Of a DNA stretch of 29,446 bases, positions 7,411 to 14,625 are shown piece after piece. The position numbers were made by a program, and so were the translations under genes. This DNA is from Bacilli bacterium. Lineage in GTDB: Bacteria > Bacillota_I > Bacilli_A > RF39 > UBA660. The notes beneath the pieces were generated by a model that had not been told where the DNA came from, searched no databases, and saw nothing but the letters and a program-made list of their open reading frames with translations. Where the stretch lies: assembly GCA_017411235.1 (NCBI GenBank), contig JAFPMR010000010.1, forward strand, positions 1 through 29,446, in the 5' to 3' direction. Each line of letters starts with the position of its first letter. The first letter of the stretch is position 1.

Positions 7411-8145
7411 GTGGAAATAGTAGTACAAAAATTTGGTGGCTCATCAGTAGCTGATAATGACAAATTACATAAAGTATGCGAAAGAATCCTAGAAGAAAAA
7501 AACAATGGGAAATCAGTTGTTGTAGTAGTATCTGCACAAGGTAAAACTACAGACAATTTAATAGAACAAGAAAAAACAATAACAACAAATGCATCTAAAA
7601 GAGAACACGATATGCTAGTAACAGTGGGAGAACAAATAACTATTGCTAAACTAGCTATGATGTTACAAGAAATGGGTTATCAAGCTAAATCCTTCTTAGG
7701 ATGGCAAGTACCTATAATAACAAATTCTAACTTTAGTGATGCTGACATCGAAGAAATTAAAACACAAAAAATAATCAATGAACTAAAAAAAGACACTATT
7801 GTTATAGTAGCTGGTTTCCAAGGAGTAGATAGAAATAACGAAATAACAACTATTGGTAGAGGTGGATCAGATACAACAGCTATTGCTTTATCTATCGCTT
7901 TAAAAGCAGAAAAATGTGAACTATTCAAAGATGTAGATGGAATCTACTCAGGAGATCCTCATAAAGATAGTAAAGTTATTAAATATGACAAAATAACATA
8001 CGATAAAATGTTAGAACTATCTCATAATGGAGCTAAAGTATTACATGATAAATGCATAGAAATGGCTAAAGAAAACTTATTGCAAATAATTGTTAAATCA
8101 ACATTTAAAGATAACTGTACAGGTACAGTAGTGGAGGGGTATTAA
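7411..8145 (+). CDS. lysC: aspartokinase, catalytic domain only (no ACT domains)
   Basis: It phosphorylates aspartate, the first step to diaminopimelate. GTG 7411 is chosen over GTG 7402 because AGAGGTG (7398-7404) precedes it by 6 nt. The 244-aa product carries the amino-acid-kinase signatures KFGGSS (residues 7-12), the GEQ motif, LGWQ, AGFQG, GRGGSDTTA, the nucleotide-binding FKDVDGIYSGDPH and GAKVLHDK. It stops after CTGTVVEGY, exactly where the ACT regulatory domains of normal (400-450 aa) aspartokinases begin. The next gene starts 1 nt after the stop, so no ACT fragment remains. The enzyme therefore lacks the usual site for lysine/threonine feedback. It is the first gene of the lysC-ddh-dapA-dapB-asd operon. 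Confidence 0.92.
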   Translation: MEIVVQKFGGSSVADNDKLHKVCERILEEKNNGKSVVVVVSAQGKTTDNLIEQEKTITTNASKREHDMLVTVGEQITIAKLAMMLQEMGYQAKSFLGWQVPIITNSNFSDADIEEIKTQKIINELKKDTIVIVAGFQGVDRNNEITTIGRGGSDTTAIALSIALKAEKCELFKDVDGIYSGDPHKDSKVIKYDKITYDKMLELSHNGAKVLHDKCIEMAKENLLQIIVKSTFKDNCTGTVVEGY

Positions 8146-8146
8146 A

Positions 8147-9127
8147 ATGATAAGAATCGGTGTATTAGGTTATGGAAACCTAGGAAAAGGTGTCGAACTA
8201 GCGATGCAAAATAATGATGATATGGAACTAGTAGCTATATTTACTAGAAGAGATCCAGAAAGCATCAAAACAATGAAAGATACTAAAGTAGTATCAGTTA
8301 ATGATATTGAAGACTATAAAGATAAAATAGATGTTTTAATTATATGTGGAGGATCAGCTACTGATTTACCAGTACAAACTCCTAAATATGCCAAAATGTT
8401 CAATGTAATTGATTCATTTGATACACATGCTAAAATATTTGAACACTTTAATAATGTAGATAAATCAGCTACTGAAACTAATCACGTAGCATTAATATCA
8501 TGTGGTTGGGATCCCGGAGCATTCTCACTTAATAGATTAATGGCAGAAAACTTCTTACCAGAAGGTAACACATATACATTCTGGGGTACAGGAGTATCAC
8601 AAGGACACTCAGATGCCATTAGAAGAATTGAAGGTGTTAAAAACGCTATTCAATATACTATTCCAGTAGATAGTGCTATGGAAAGAGTAAGAAATGGTGA
8701 AAACCCAGAACTAACTACAAGAGAAAAACATACTAGAGAATGTTATGTTGTATTAGAAGATGGAGCAGATCCAGTTAAAGTAGAAAACGAAATCAAAACA
8801 ATGCCAAACTACTTTGATGAATACGATACAACAGTACATTTCATTACAGAAGAAGAACTAAAGAAAAACCATTCTAAAATGCCACATGGTGGATTTGTTA
8901 TTAGAAGTGGTAAAACAGGAATAAATAATGAAACTAACCAAATAATAGAATATTCATTAAAACTAGAATCTAATCCAGAATTTACTTCAAGTATTTTAGT
9001 AAGCTATGCTAGAGCAATCTATAGATTAGCAGAAAAGAAAGAATATGGTTGCAAAACAGTATTTGATATAGCACCAGCATTACTTTCAAGACATACTAAA
9101 GAAGATTTACTAAAACATATGTTATAA
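8147..9127 (+). CDS. ddh: meso-diaminopimelate D-dehydrogenase
   Basis: It converts tetrahydrodipicolinate, ammonia and NADPH in one step to meso-diaminopimelate, bypassing the acylated branch (DapD/DapE/DapF). The 326-aa length matches the family. A Rossmann motif, GVLGYGNLGKG (residues 5-15), is followed by the family signatures DSFDTHAKI, ISCGWDPGAFSLNR, FWGTGVSQGHSDAIRRIEGV, KHTRECYVV and MPHGGFVIR. GTGGAGGGG (8130-8138), inside the end of lysC, supplies the ribosome site 8 nt upstream. Its presence between lysC and dapA explains why no other late diaminopimelate gene is needed in this operon. Confidence 0.96.
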   Translation: MIRIGVLGYGNLGKGVELAMQNNDDMELVAIFTRRDPESIKTMKDTKVVSVNDIEDYKDKIDVLIICGGSATDLPVQTPKYAKMFNVIDSFDTHAKIFEHFNNVDKSATETNHVALISCGWDPGAFSLNRLMAENFLPEGNTYTFWGTGVSQGHSDAIRRIEGVKNAIQYTIPVDSAMERVRNGENPELTTREKHTRECYVVLEDGADPVKVENEIKTMPNYFDEYDTTVHFITEEELKKNHSKMPHGGFVIRSGKTGINNETNQIIEYSLKLESNPEFTSSILVSYARAIYRLAEKKEYGCKTVFDIAPALLSRHTKEDLLKHML

Positions 9128-9141
9128 GAGGGGGTTAAACA

Positions 9142-10029
9142 ATGAAAAAAGTAATATTTAAAGGTTGTGGTACAGCAATCATAACTCCATTTACCAAAGA
9201 CGGAGTTAATTTTGAAGAATTTAAAAAAATGATTGAATTCCAAATAAAAGAAGGAGTAGATGCTATCATCGTCTGTGGTACAACAGGTGAATCATCTACA
9301 ATGACAGTAGAAGAACGAAAAGAAACAATTAAATGTGCTATAGATACAGTTAATAAAAGAATACCAGTTATTGCTGGTACAGGTTCTAACTGTACTGCAT
9401 CAGCTATCGAAATGTCTAAATGGGCAGAAGAAGCAGGAGCAGATGCTGTACTTATAGTTACACCATATTACAACAAGACTACACAAGAAGGCTTAGTTGC
9501 ACATTATAAAGCAATTGCTAAAGAAATATCTATTCCAATTATTCTTTATAACGTTCCTTCAAGAACAGGATTAAACATTAATCCTAGTACTTGTTTAGAA
9601 CTATCTAAAGTAAAGAATATAGTAGCTATTAAAGAAGCAAGTGGTAACTTATCACAAGTAGCTGAAATAAAAGCTTTATGCGGAGATGATCTAGCTATTT
9701 ATTCTGGTAACGATGATCAAATAGTACCAATCCTATCACTAGGTGGTATAGGTGTAATCTCAGTACTATCTCATTTAGTACCTAACGATGTACATACTAT
9801 GGTTACATCATTCCTAGAAGGAGATACTAGAACTGCTACTAAATTACAATTAAAAACATTAAATTTAACTAAAGCATTATTTAGTGAAGTAAATCCAATA
9901 CCAGTAAAAGCAGCATATAACATGATGGGCTTCAATGTTGGTATTCCAAGATTACCATTAATAGAGATGTCTAAAGAAGGACAAAAACATTTAAAAGAAG
10001 AAATGATTAAATATGGAGTTATTAAATAA
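9142..10029 (+). CDS. dapA: 4-hydroxy-tetrahydrodipicolinate synthase
   Basis: It condenses pyruvate with aspartate semialdehyde. It is a TIM-barrel lyase of 295 aa, the usual length. The Schiff-base lysine is Lys164 in AIKEASG, the proton-relay Tyr136 lies in LYNVPSRTG, and the GTTGES substrate loop is near residues 45-50. The GVISVLSH segment near 210 is typical. A GAGGGGG ribosome site (9128-9134) lies 7 nt before ATG. It overlaps dapB by one base (TAATG), so the two are coupled. Confidence 0.97.
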   Translation: MKKVIFKGCGTAIITPFTKDGVNFEEFKKMIEFQIKEGVDAIIVCGTTGESSTMTVEERKETIKCAIDTVNKRIPVIAGTGSNCTASAIEMSKWAEEAGADAVLIVTPYYNKTTQEGLVAHYKAIAKEISIPIILYNVPSRTGLNINPSTCLELSKVKNIVAIKEASGNLSQVAEIKALCGDDLAIYSGNDDQIVPILSLGGIGVISVLSHLVPNDVHTMVTSFLEGDTRTATKLQLKTLNLTKALFSEVNPIPVKAAYNMMGFNVGIPRLPLIEMSKEGQKHLKEEMIKYGVIK

Positions 10030-10748
10030 TGATTAACGTACTAATTAACGGAATTAATGGTAAGATGGGTCAAGTACTACAAAATGAAATCAATAACACT
10101 GATAACATGAAAGTAGTAGCAGGAATATCTAGAAACGATAATCCTGAAGATATTAAAGAAAAAATAGATGTAATAATTGATTTTTCTACTCCAGAAGGAT
10201 CATTAAATATACTTAAATATGCTAAAAAGAATAATATTCCAGTTGTTATAGCAACTACAGGTTTCACAGAAGAACAACAAAAAGAAATACTAGATTACTC
10301 TAAAGACCTTCCAATCTTTCAATCTAGTAACATGTCTTTTGAAATAAACCTAATGTGTGACATCGTATCTAAATTAGCTAAACAATTAACTAATTCAGAT
10401 ATTGAAATAGTAGAAGTACATCATCGTAACAAAGTAGATGCTCCATCAGGAACAGCATTAATGCTTGCTAATAGCATTAATGAAGATAGTGATAGAGAAT
10501 ATGTTTACGATAGACATTCTAAAAAACAAAAAAGAACAGATAGAGAAATAGGTATCAGTTCAATCAGAGGAGGAACAGAAGTTGGTAAACACACTGTTTA
10601 CTTCTTTGGTGATAATGAATCATTCGAAATAACACATACTGTAAACTCTAGAAGTATCTTTGCTAAAGGCGCTATCAAAGCAGCTGAATATTTAATCAAT
10701 AAACCAAATGGTTTTTATAATATGAAAGACCTAATAAAGGAGGATTAA
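10029..10748 (+). CDS. dapB: 4-hydroxy-tetrahydrodipicolinate reductase
   Basis: It reduces the DapA product to tetrahydrodipicolinate with NAD(P)H. The product has the nucleotide-binding motif GINGKMGQ (residues 8-15), DFSTPEGS, ATTGF, and the catalytic motif HHRNKVDAPSGTAL with His131, His132 and Lys135. At 239 aa it is slightly shorter than E. coli DapB (273 aa) but has all key motifs. It starts on the dapA stop (ATG 10029); a weak GGAG at 10015-10018 is the only ribosome site, so translational coupling to dapA is likely. Confidence 0.96.
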   Translation: MINVLINGINGKMGQVLQNEINNTDNMKVVAGISRNDNPEDIKEKIDVIIDFSTPEGSLNILKYAKKNNIPVVIATTGFTEEQQKEILDYSKDLPIFQSSNMSFEINLMCDIVSKLAKQLTNSDIEIVEVHHRNKVDAPSGTALMLANSINEDSDREYVYDRHSKKQKRTDREIGISSIRGGTEVGKHTVYFFGDNESFEITHTVNSRSIFAKGAIKAAEYLINKPNGFYNMKDLIKED

Positions 10749-10749
10749 A

Positions 10750-11736
10750 ATGAAAAAGATAAAATTAGCTTTAGTAGGAGCTACTGGTTTAGTAGGTAGA
10801 ACTGCTATTAAAGTATTAGAAGAAAAGAATCTTCCCATAGATGAATATATCTTCTTTGCTTCAGCTAAATCAGCTGGATCAAAAGTAGAACTATTAGGTA
10901 AAGAATATGTAGTACAAGAATTAACAGAAGAATCATTTAATGATCATATAGATTATGCAATCTTCTGTGCTGGTGGAGAAGTATCAAAAAAATATGCTCC
11001 ATTAGCAGCATCTAAAGGCACAATAGTAATTGACAATAGTAGTGCTTTTAGAATGGACAAAGATGTACCACTAGTAGTACCAGAAGTAAATCCAGAAGAT
11101 ATAGAAAAACATCATGGTATTATAGCTAATCCTAACTGCTCAACAATACAAGCAGTAGTAGCATTAAAACCATTAGATGATAAATATAAAATAAAAAGAA
11201 TAATCTATTCAACATATCAAGCAGTATCTGGTGCTGGACAAAAAGGAATTGAAGATTTAGAAAACACGATGAAAGGTGAAGCACCTAAAAAGTGGCCTCA
11301 TCCTATAGCAAATAACTGCTTACCTCATATAGATGTATTCTTAGATAATGGCTATACAAAAGAAGAAATGAAAATGATAGAAGAAACTAAAAAGATTCTT
11401 CATCGTGATGATTTAAAAGTAACAGCCACAACCGTTAGAGTTCCAGTTATGAATTCACATAGTGAATCCATAAATGTAGAGTTCTTTAACGATTTTGTCA
11501 TAAATGAATTAAAAGATTCGTTAAAAAACAGTCCAGGTATTATCGTACAAGATGAACCTGAAAAAGATATTTATCCTTTAGCAACCAATGCAACAGGCTC
11601 TGATGAAGTCTATGTTGGAAGACTTAGAAGAGACGATACCGTTGACTTTGGTATTAATATGTGGGTTGTGGCTGATAATATCAGAAAAGGAGCTGCAAGT
11701 AATGCCATCCAAATATTGGAAAAATTACTTGGATAA
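10750..11736 (+). CDS. asd: aspartate-semialdehyde dehydrogenase
   Basis: It reduces aspartyl phosphate to aspartate semialdehyde with NADPH, linking LysC to DapA. The 328-aa product has GATGLVGR (NADP binding, residues 9-16), SAKSAGS, the catalytic Cys130 in NPNCSTIQ, YQAVSGAGQKG, and His237 in TTVRVPVMNSHSESI. AGGAGG (10738-10743) lies 6 nt upstream. It is the last gene of the operon and is followed by a terminator. Operon order does not follow pathway order: the pathway runs LysC, Asd, DapA, DapB, Ddh. Confidence 0.97.
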   Translation: MKKIKLALVGATGLVGRTAIKVLEEKNLPIDEYIFFASAKSAGSKVELLGKEYVVQELTEESFNDHIDYAIFCAGGEVSKKYAPLAASKGTIVIDNSSAFRMDKDVPLVVPEVNPEDIEKHHGIIANPNCSTIQAVVALKPLDDKYKIKRIIYSTYQAVSGAGQKGIEDLENTMKGEAPKKWPHPIANNCLPHIDVFLDNGYTKEEMKMIEETKKILHRDDLKVTATTVRVPVMNSHSESINVEFFNDFVINELKDSLKNSPGIIVQDEPEKDIYPLATNATGSDEVYVGRLRRDDTVDFGINMWVVADNIRKGAASNAIQILEKLLG

Positions 11737-11763
11737 AAGTTCGATTTTTTTCGAACTTTTTTT
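11735..11763 (+). terminator. intrinsic terminator of the diaminopimelate operon
   Basis: AAAGTTCGA (11736-11744) pairs with TCGAACTTT (11751-11759) around a six-T loop, then a T run. Confidence 0.88.
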
Positions 11764-11832
11764 AATGAAACTATATATTTTTTAAAACAAAAATGTTATT
11801 ATAATAATAAGAATAATAGAAGGAGGAATAAA

Positions 11833-12873
11833 ATGAAAAAGGTTTTAAAAACTTTGTTGGTACTATTAATGGGTGTTTTCTTCTTAACTGGATGTGCTAT
11901 GAAAGAAAACATTGGTGTAGAAATTTCTAAGGATGGAGACGTTACATTAAAACTAATGGTTCTAATGGATAATGAAATGATTGATACATACCTAACTATT
12001 AGTGAAATGTCAGAAGCTGAACAAGCTGCTATTACAGATCCAAGTCAAATAGAAGTTAAAGAACACACTGATGCTGAAAGATGGGCATTCTTTGAATCAG
12101 ATGATATGAAAGATGAACTAGAAGCTCCAGAAGGTTTCAAAACTGAGAAATATGAAAAAGATGGTTTCAAAGGTTATGTATTCACTAAAGACGTTGGAAC
12201 TCTAGAAGAAATAGTTAAAGATGCACCAGCATCAAGAGTAAGTATCAGTGATATCGAAGATGATGCTAAAGGTATGTTCATCAAAGATGGTGATAATTAT
12301 AAATCAAATTTAAAAATCACTAGTGAAGCTGCATTTGATGAAGATGATATGAGCCAAATTACTGAATATGGCGGAGTATTCGAAATGCAACTAGTAATTG
12401 AAATACCTACTAAAGCTATTTCAAATAATGCTGATAAAGTAGAAAATGATGGTAAAACTTTAATGTGGGATTTAACTAAAGCTAAAGATATAGAATTAGA
12501 ATTCACATTAAAAGGTGCAGCTGAAGAAGATGAAAAAGAAGAATCTGAAGGAACAGCTGACAAGAAAAAATCTAAAGATGAAGATGATGAAAAATCTAAA
12601 TTACCATTATATATCGGAATCGGTTGTGGCGGCGGACTATTATTATTAGTTATCGTTATCGCTATTGTAGCTTCTTCAAAGAAGAAAAAAGCACAAAATG
12701 CTGCAGCTGCAATGAATCAACAACAAATGGTTATGGCTCCTAACTATGCTGAGCCTCCTGTACAACCAATTCAACCTGTAGCTCAACCAGCTCCAGTTGA
12801 ACCTGCTCCTGCTCCAGTAGCACCTGCAGAACCTGTACAACAACCAGTTGATCCAAATCAACCACAACAATAA
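11833..12873 (+). CDS. LppM-like lipoprotein with second membrane helix and Pro/Gln tail
   Basis: AGAAGGAGG ends at 11826, 6 nt before ATG; a TATAAT box is at 11800-11805. The signal peptide ends in lipobox LTGC with Cys21 as lipid site. The outside domain (residues 22-215; ENIGVEISKDGDVTLKLMVL, GFKGYVFTKDVGTLEE, EMQLVIEIPTKAI, WDLTKAKDIELEFTLKG) resembles LppM/DUF3153 domains. An acidic/Lys linker (215-255) leads to a membrane helix (257-281), KKKK, and a cytoplasmic tail rich in Pro, Gln and Ala (about 285-346). It is therefore anchored at both ends of the outer domain. It is flanked by terminators and probably monocistronic. Confidence 0.85.
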   Translation: MKKVLKTLLVLLMGVFFLTGCAMKENIGVEISKDGDVTLKLMVLMDNEMIDTYLTISEMSEAEQAAITDPSQIEVKEHTDAERWAFFESDDMKDELEAPEGFKTEKYEKDGFKGYVFTKDVGTLEEIVKDAPASRVSISDIEDDAKGMFIKDGDNYKSNLKITSEAAFDEDDMSQITEYGGVFEMQLVIEIPTKAISNNADKVENDGKTLMWDLTKAKDIELEFTLKGAAEEDEKEESEGTADKKKSKDEDDEKSKLPLYIGIGCGGGLLLLVIVIAIVASSKKKKAQNAAAAMNQQQMVMAPNYAEPPVQPIQPVAQPAPVEPAPAPVAPAEPVQQPVDPNQPQQ

Positions 12874-12903
12874 TAAAAAGAGGAATTGAATTCCTCTTTT
12901 ATA
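12874..12903 (+). terminator. intrinsic terminator
   Basis: AAAAGAGGAA (12876-12885) pairs with TTCCTCTTTT (12891-12900) after the stop of the lipoprotein gene. Confidence 0.85.
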
Positions 12904-12936
12904 ATGCTATAATATAGGACATCGAGAGGAGATATT

Positions 12937-13443
12937 ATGAATAACTTAAAAGACTATTCAGATGAAGAAATAGTTAAAATGATTAAAGAAGGAACAGTAA
13001 CAAATGCTGACCTTACTGATTCAGGAATCTGTCCAACTTGTTTTGACCGTGAACACGGTAACGTATTATATGGAGATAACTCAGAAAAAATACTTTATGA
13101 AGACGAAGACATCGAATGCTTTTTAGTAGGAAATCCTAGAGCAGATGGACATGCTGTAGTAGCACCTAAAGCACATTACAAAGACCTAATGGAATGTCCA
13201 CCTAATCTATATTTAAAGATAATGCTAAAAGCTCAAACACTAGCAATTGTCATTAGACAAGTTTATCAAACAGAGAGCGTTTATTTATGTACAATGTGTG
13301 ATGGACCAATGAACCATTTCCATGTACAATTAATACCGAGATATGACTTCGAAAAAAGAGGTTCTAAAAACTTTGTTAAACCTCGTAAAGAATATATTGA
13401 AGACATCGAAAAAAGAGATGAAATAAGAAAGTTACTTAAGTAA
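12937..13443 (+). CDS. HIT-superfamily protein with HxHxQ active site
   Basis: An extended -10 (TGC-TATAAT, 12905-12913) and AGAGGAG (12925-12931) precede ATG. The 168-aa soluble protein has NPRADGHAVVAPKAHYKDL and the histidine-triad segment MNHFHVQLIPR (His127, His129, Gln131). HIT hydrolases have a third His; Gln at that place is what galactose-1-phosphate uridylyltransferases and Ap4A phosphorylases have, so a nucleotidyl-transfer activity is possible. CPTC (Cys32-Cys35) near the N-terminus and a later CTMC suggest a bound metal. Substrate unknown. The stop codon lies inside the terminator hairpin. Confidence 0.9.
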   Translation: MNNLKDYSDEEIVKMIKEGTVTNADLTDSGICPTCFDREHGNVLYGDNSEKILYEDEDIECFLVGNPRADGHAVVAPKAHYKDLMECPPNLYLKIMLKAQTLAIVIRQVYQTESVYLCTMCDGPMNHFHVQLIPRYDFEKRGSKNFVKPRKEYIEDIEKRDEIRKLLK

Positions 13444-13453
13444 CTTTTTTTAT
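13428..13453 (+). terminator. intrinsic terminator overlapping the HIT-gene stop
   Basis: AAAGTTACTT (13428-13437) is followed directly by its complement AAGTAACTTT (13438-13447) and a T run. The TAA stop at 13441-13443 is in the 3' arm. Confidence 0.8.
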
Positions 13454-13454
13454 T

Positions 13455-13463
13455 TGTGGATAA
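13455..13463 (-). promoter_or_regulatory. consensus DnaA box
   Basis: TGTGGATAA is the exact complement of TTATCCACA. It lies at about the -35 position of the TATAAT (13484-13489) that serves the next gene. A single site; functional binding is inferred. Confidence 0.4.
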
Positions 13464-13504
13464 ATAAATACATATTAACATGTTATAATTAAATAGTGAT
13501 AAAT

Positions 13505-14383
13505 ATGAAAAAACAAATAATAGAAAATATCTTTTATACATTAATAGTTATAATTGGTCTAGGATTAACTATCTATTACTTCTTTAAAACAGATAAAGAA
13601 GAAAAAGTAATAGCTAATCTAGAAGTTCAAATAATAGATGTAGGCCAAGGAGAATCCATTTTAATAAGAAATAAAGACCATACAATGTTAATTGATGGCG
13701 GGAATAATAATGATGGTAAATTACTAGTTAAGTACTTTAAAAGCCTTAATATAAAGAAATTCGACTATATAGTATCTACACATCCACATGAAGATCATAT
13801 TGGAGGCTTAGATAACATAATAAATGAATTTAGTATAGAACATATAATAATGCCAGATGTAACAACTAATACTAAATCATTTGAAGAAGTAATAGATGCT
13901 ATAGAAAAGAAAGAATTAAAAATAGAAATACCTGTAATCGATGAAACATTTACAATGGGAGATCTAACTTTCAAAGTAATTCATACTGGTACAAACCAAG
14001 AAGATTTAAATGGTGATTCCATCGTCTTAAGAATGGATTATCAAAACAATAGTTATTTATTCACTGGAGACTTAACAGGTGAAATAGAGCAAACTTTATT
14101 AGAAAAAGATATAGATGTTGATATTTATAAAGTAGCACATCATGGTTCTACTTATAGTAATTCATATGAATTCTTAGAAAAAGTAACACCAAAATATGCC
14201 TTTATATCATGTGGGAAAGATAATGATTATTACTATCCACATATAAAAGCTATAAATAGAATAAAAAAACATACAAAAGAAATCTATGAAACTGATAAAG
14301 ATGGAACCATTATCATTAAAGATGATGGTAATAACATAGAAATAATAAAAACAGAAACGAATACAGATGGTGATAAAAAATGA
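13505..14383 (+). CDS. ComEC/Rec2-like metallo-beta-lactamase-fold hydrolase, membrane-anchored
   Basis: ATG 13505 is preferred; GTG 13496 is the in-frame alternative. Neither has a ribosome site, and TATAAT at 13484-13489 puts the RNA start near 13496, so the message may be leaderless. The 292-aa protein has one N-terminal membrane helix (about residues 8-26), then a metallo-beta-lactamase domain outside: DVGQGESILI, MLIDGG, THPHEDHIGGL (His93, His95, Asp97, His98), FTGDL, KVAHHGS, and a YYYPH segment. These match the hydrolase domain of ComEC, here as a stand-alone gene, probably acting on phosphodiesters such as extracellular nucleic acid. It overlaps the DUF3006 gene by 4 nt. Confidence 0.9.
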   Translation: MKKQIIENIFYTLIVIIGLGLTIYYFFKTDKEEKVIANLEVQIIDVGQGESILIRNKDHTMLIDGGNNNDGKLLVKYFKSLNIKKFDYIVSTHPHEDHIGGLDNIINEFSIEHIIMPDVTTNTKSFEEVIDAIEKKELKIEIPVIDETFTMGDLTFKVIHTGTNQEDLNGDSIVLRMDYQNNSYLFTGDLTGEIEQTLLEKDIDVDIYKVAHHGSTYSNSYEFLEKVTPKYAFISCGKDNDYYYPHIKAINRIKKHTKEIYETDKDGTIIIKDDGNNIEIIKTETNTDGDKK

Positions 14384-14595
14384 GATATGTAGTAGATAGA
14401 ATAGAAGATAATAAAGTAGTCTTAGAGGGTAGAGTAAACAAAAGAAAAAAAATAGTAGATTTAAACCTACTACCTAAAGGAATCAAAGATGGAGATATCC
14501 TAAGTTATAAAAAACAAATTTATACTATTCTTACAGAAGAAACAATAAATAAAACAGAATTTATGAAAAATAGATTCAATAAATTAAAGAAATAA
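14380..14595 (+). CDS. DUF3006 domain protein
   Basis: The 71-aa protein MRYVVDRIEDNKVVLEGRV... with a DLNLLPKGIKDGDIL segment is a typical DUF3006 domain: a small beta-barrel followed by a basic helix (MKNRFNKLKK). It overlaps the preceding gene as ATGA. DUF3006 genes are commonly found directly behind stand-alone ComEC-like hydrolases in Firmicutes, which supports a functional pair, but the role is unknown. Confidence 0.88.
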   Translation: MRYVVDRIEDNKVVLEGRVNKRKKIVDLNLLPKGIKDGDILSYKKQIYTILTEETINKTEFMKNRFNKLKK

Positions 14596-14621
14596 AAAAA
14601 GAGCATTAAGCTCTTTTTTAT
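14594..14621. terminator. bidirectional terminator between converging genes
   Basis: AAAAAAGAGC (14595-14604) pairs with GCTCTTTTTT (14610-14619). The A run on one side and T run on the other let it stop both the DUF3006 unit and the minus-strand SPFH gene. Confidence 0.8.
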
Positions 14622-14625
14622 TTAA

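Noticed and set aside
11588..11785. Second open frame overlapping the end of asd
   Set aside because: Lies out of frame inside asd and runs through its terminator; no ribosome site.
12676..12870. Minus-strand Trp/Arg-rich open frame
   Set aside because: It is the complement of the Pro/Gln codon repeats in the lipoprotein tail; low-complexity artefact.
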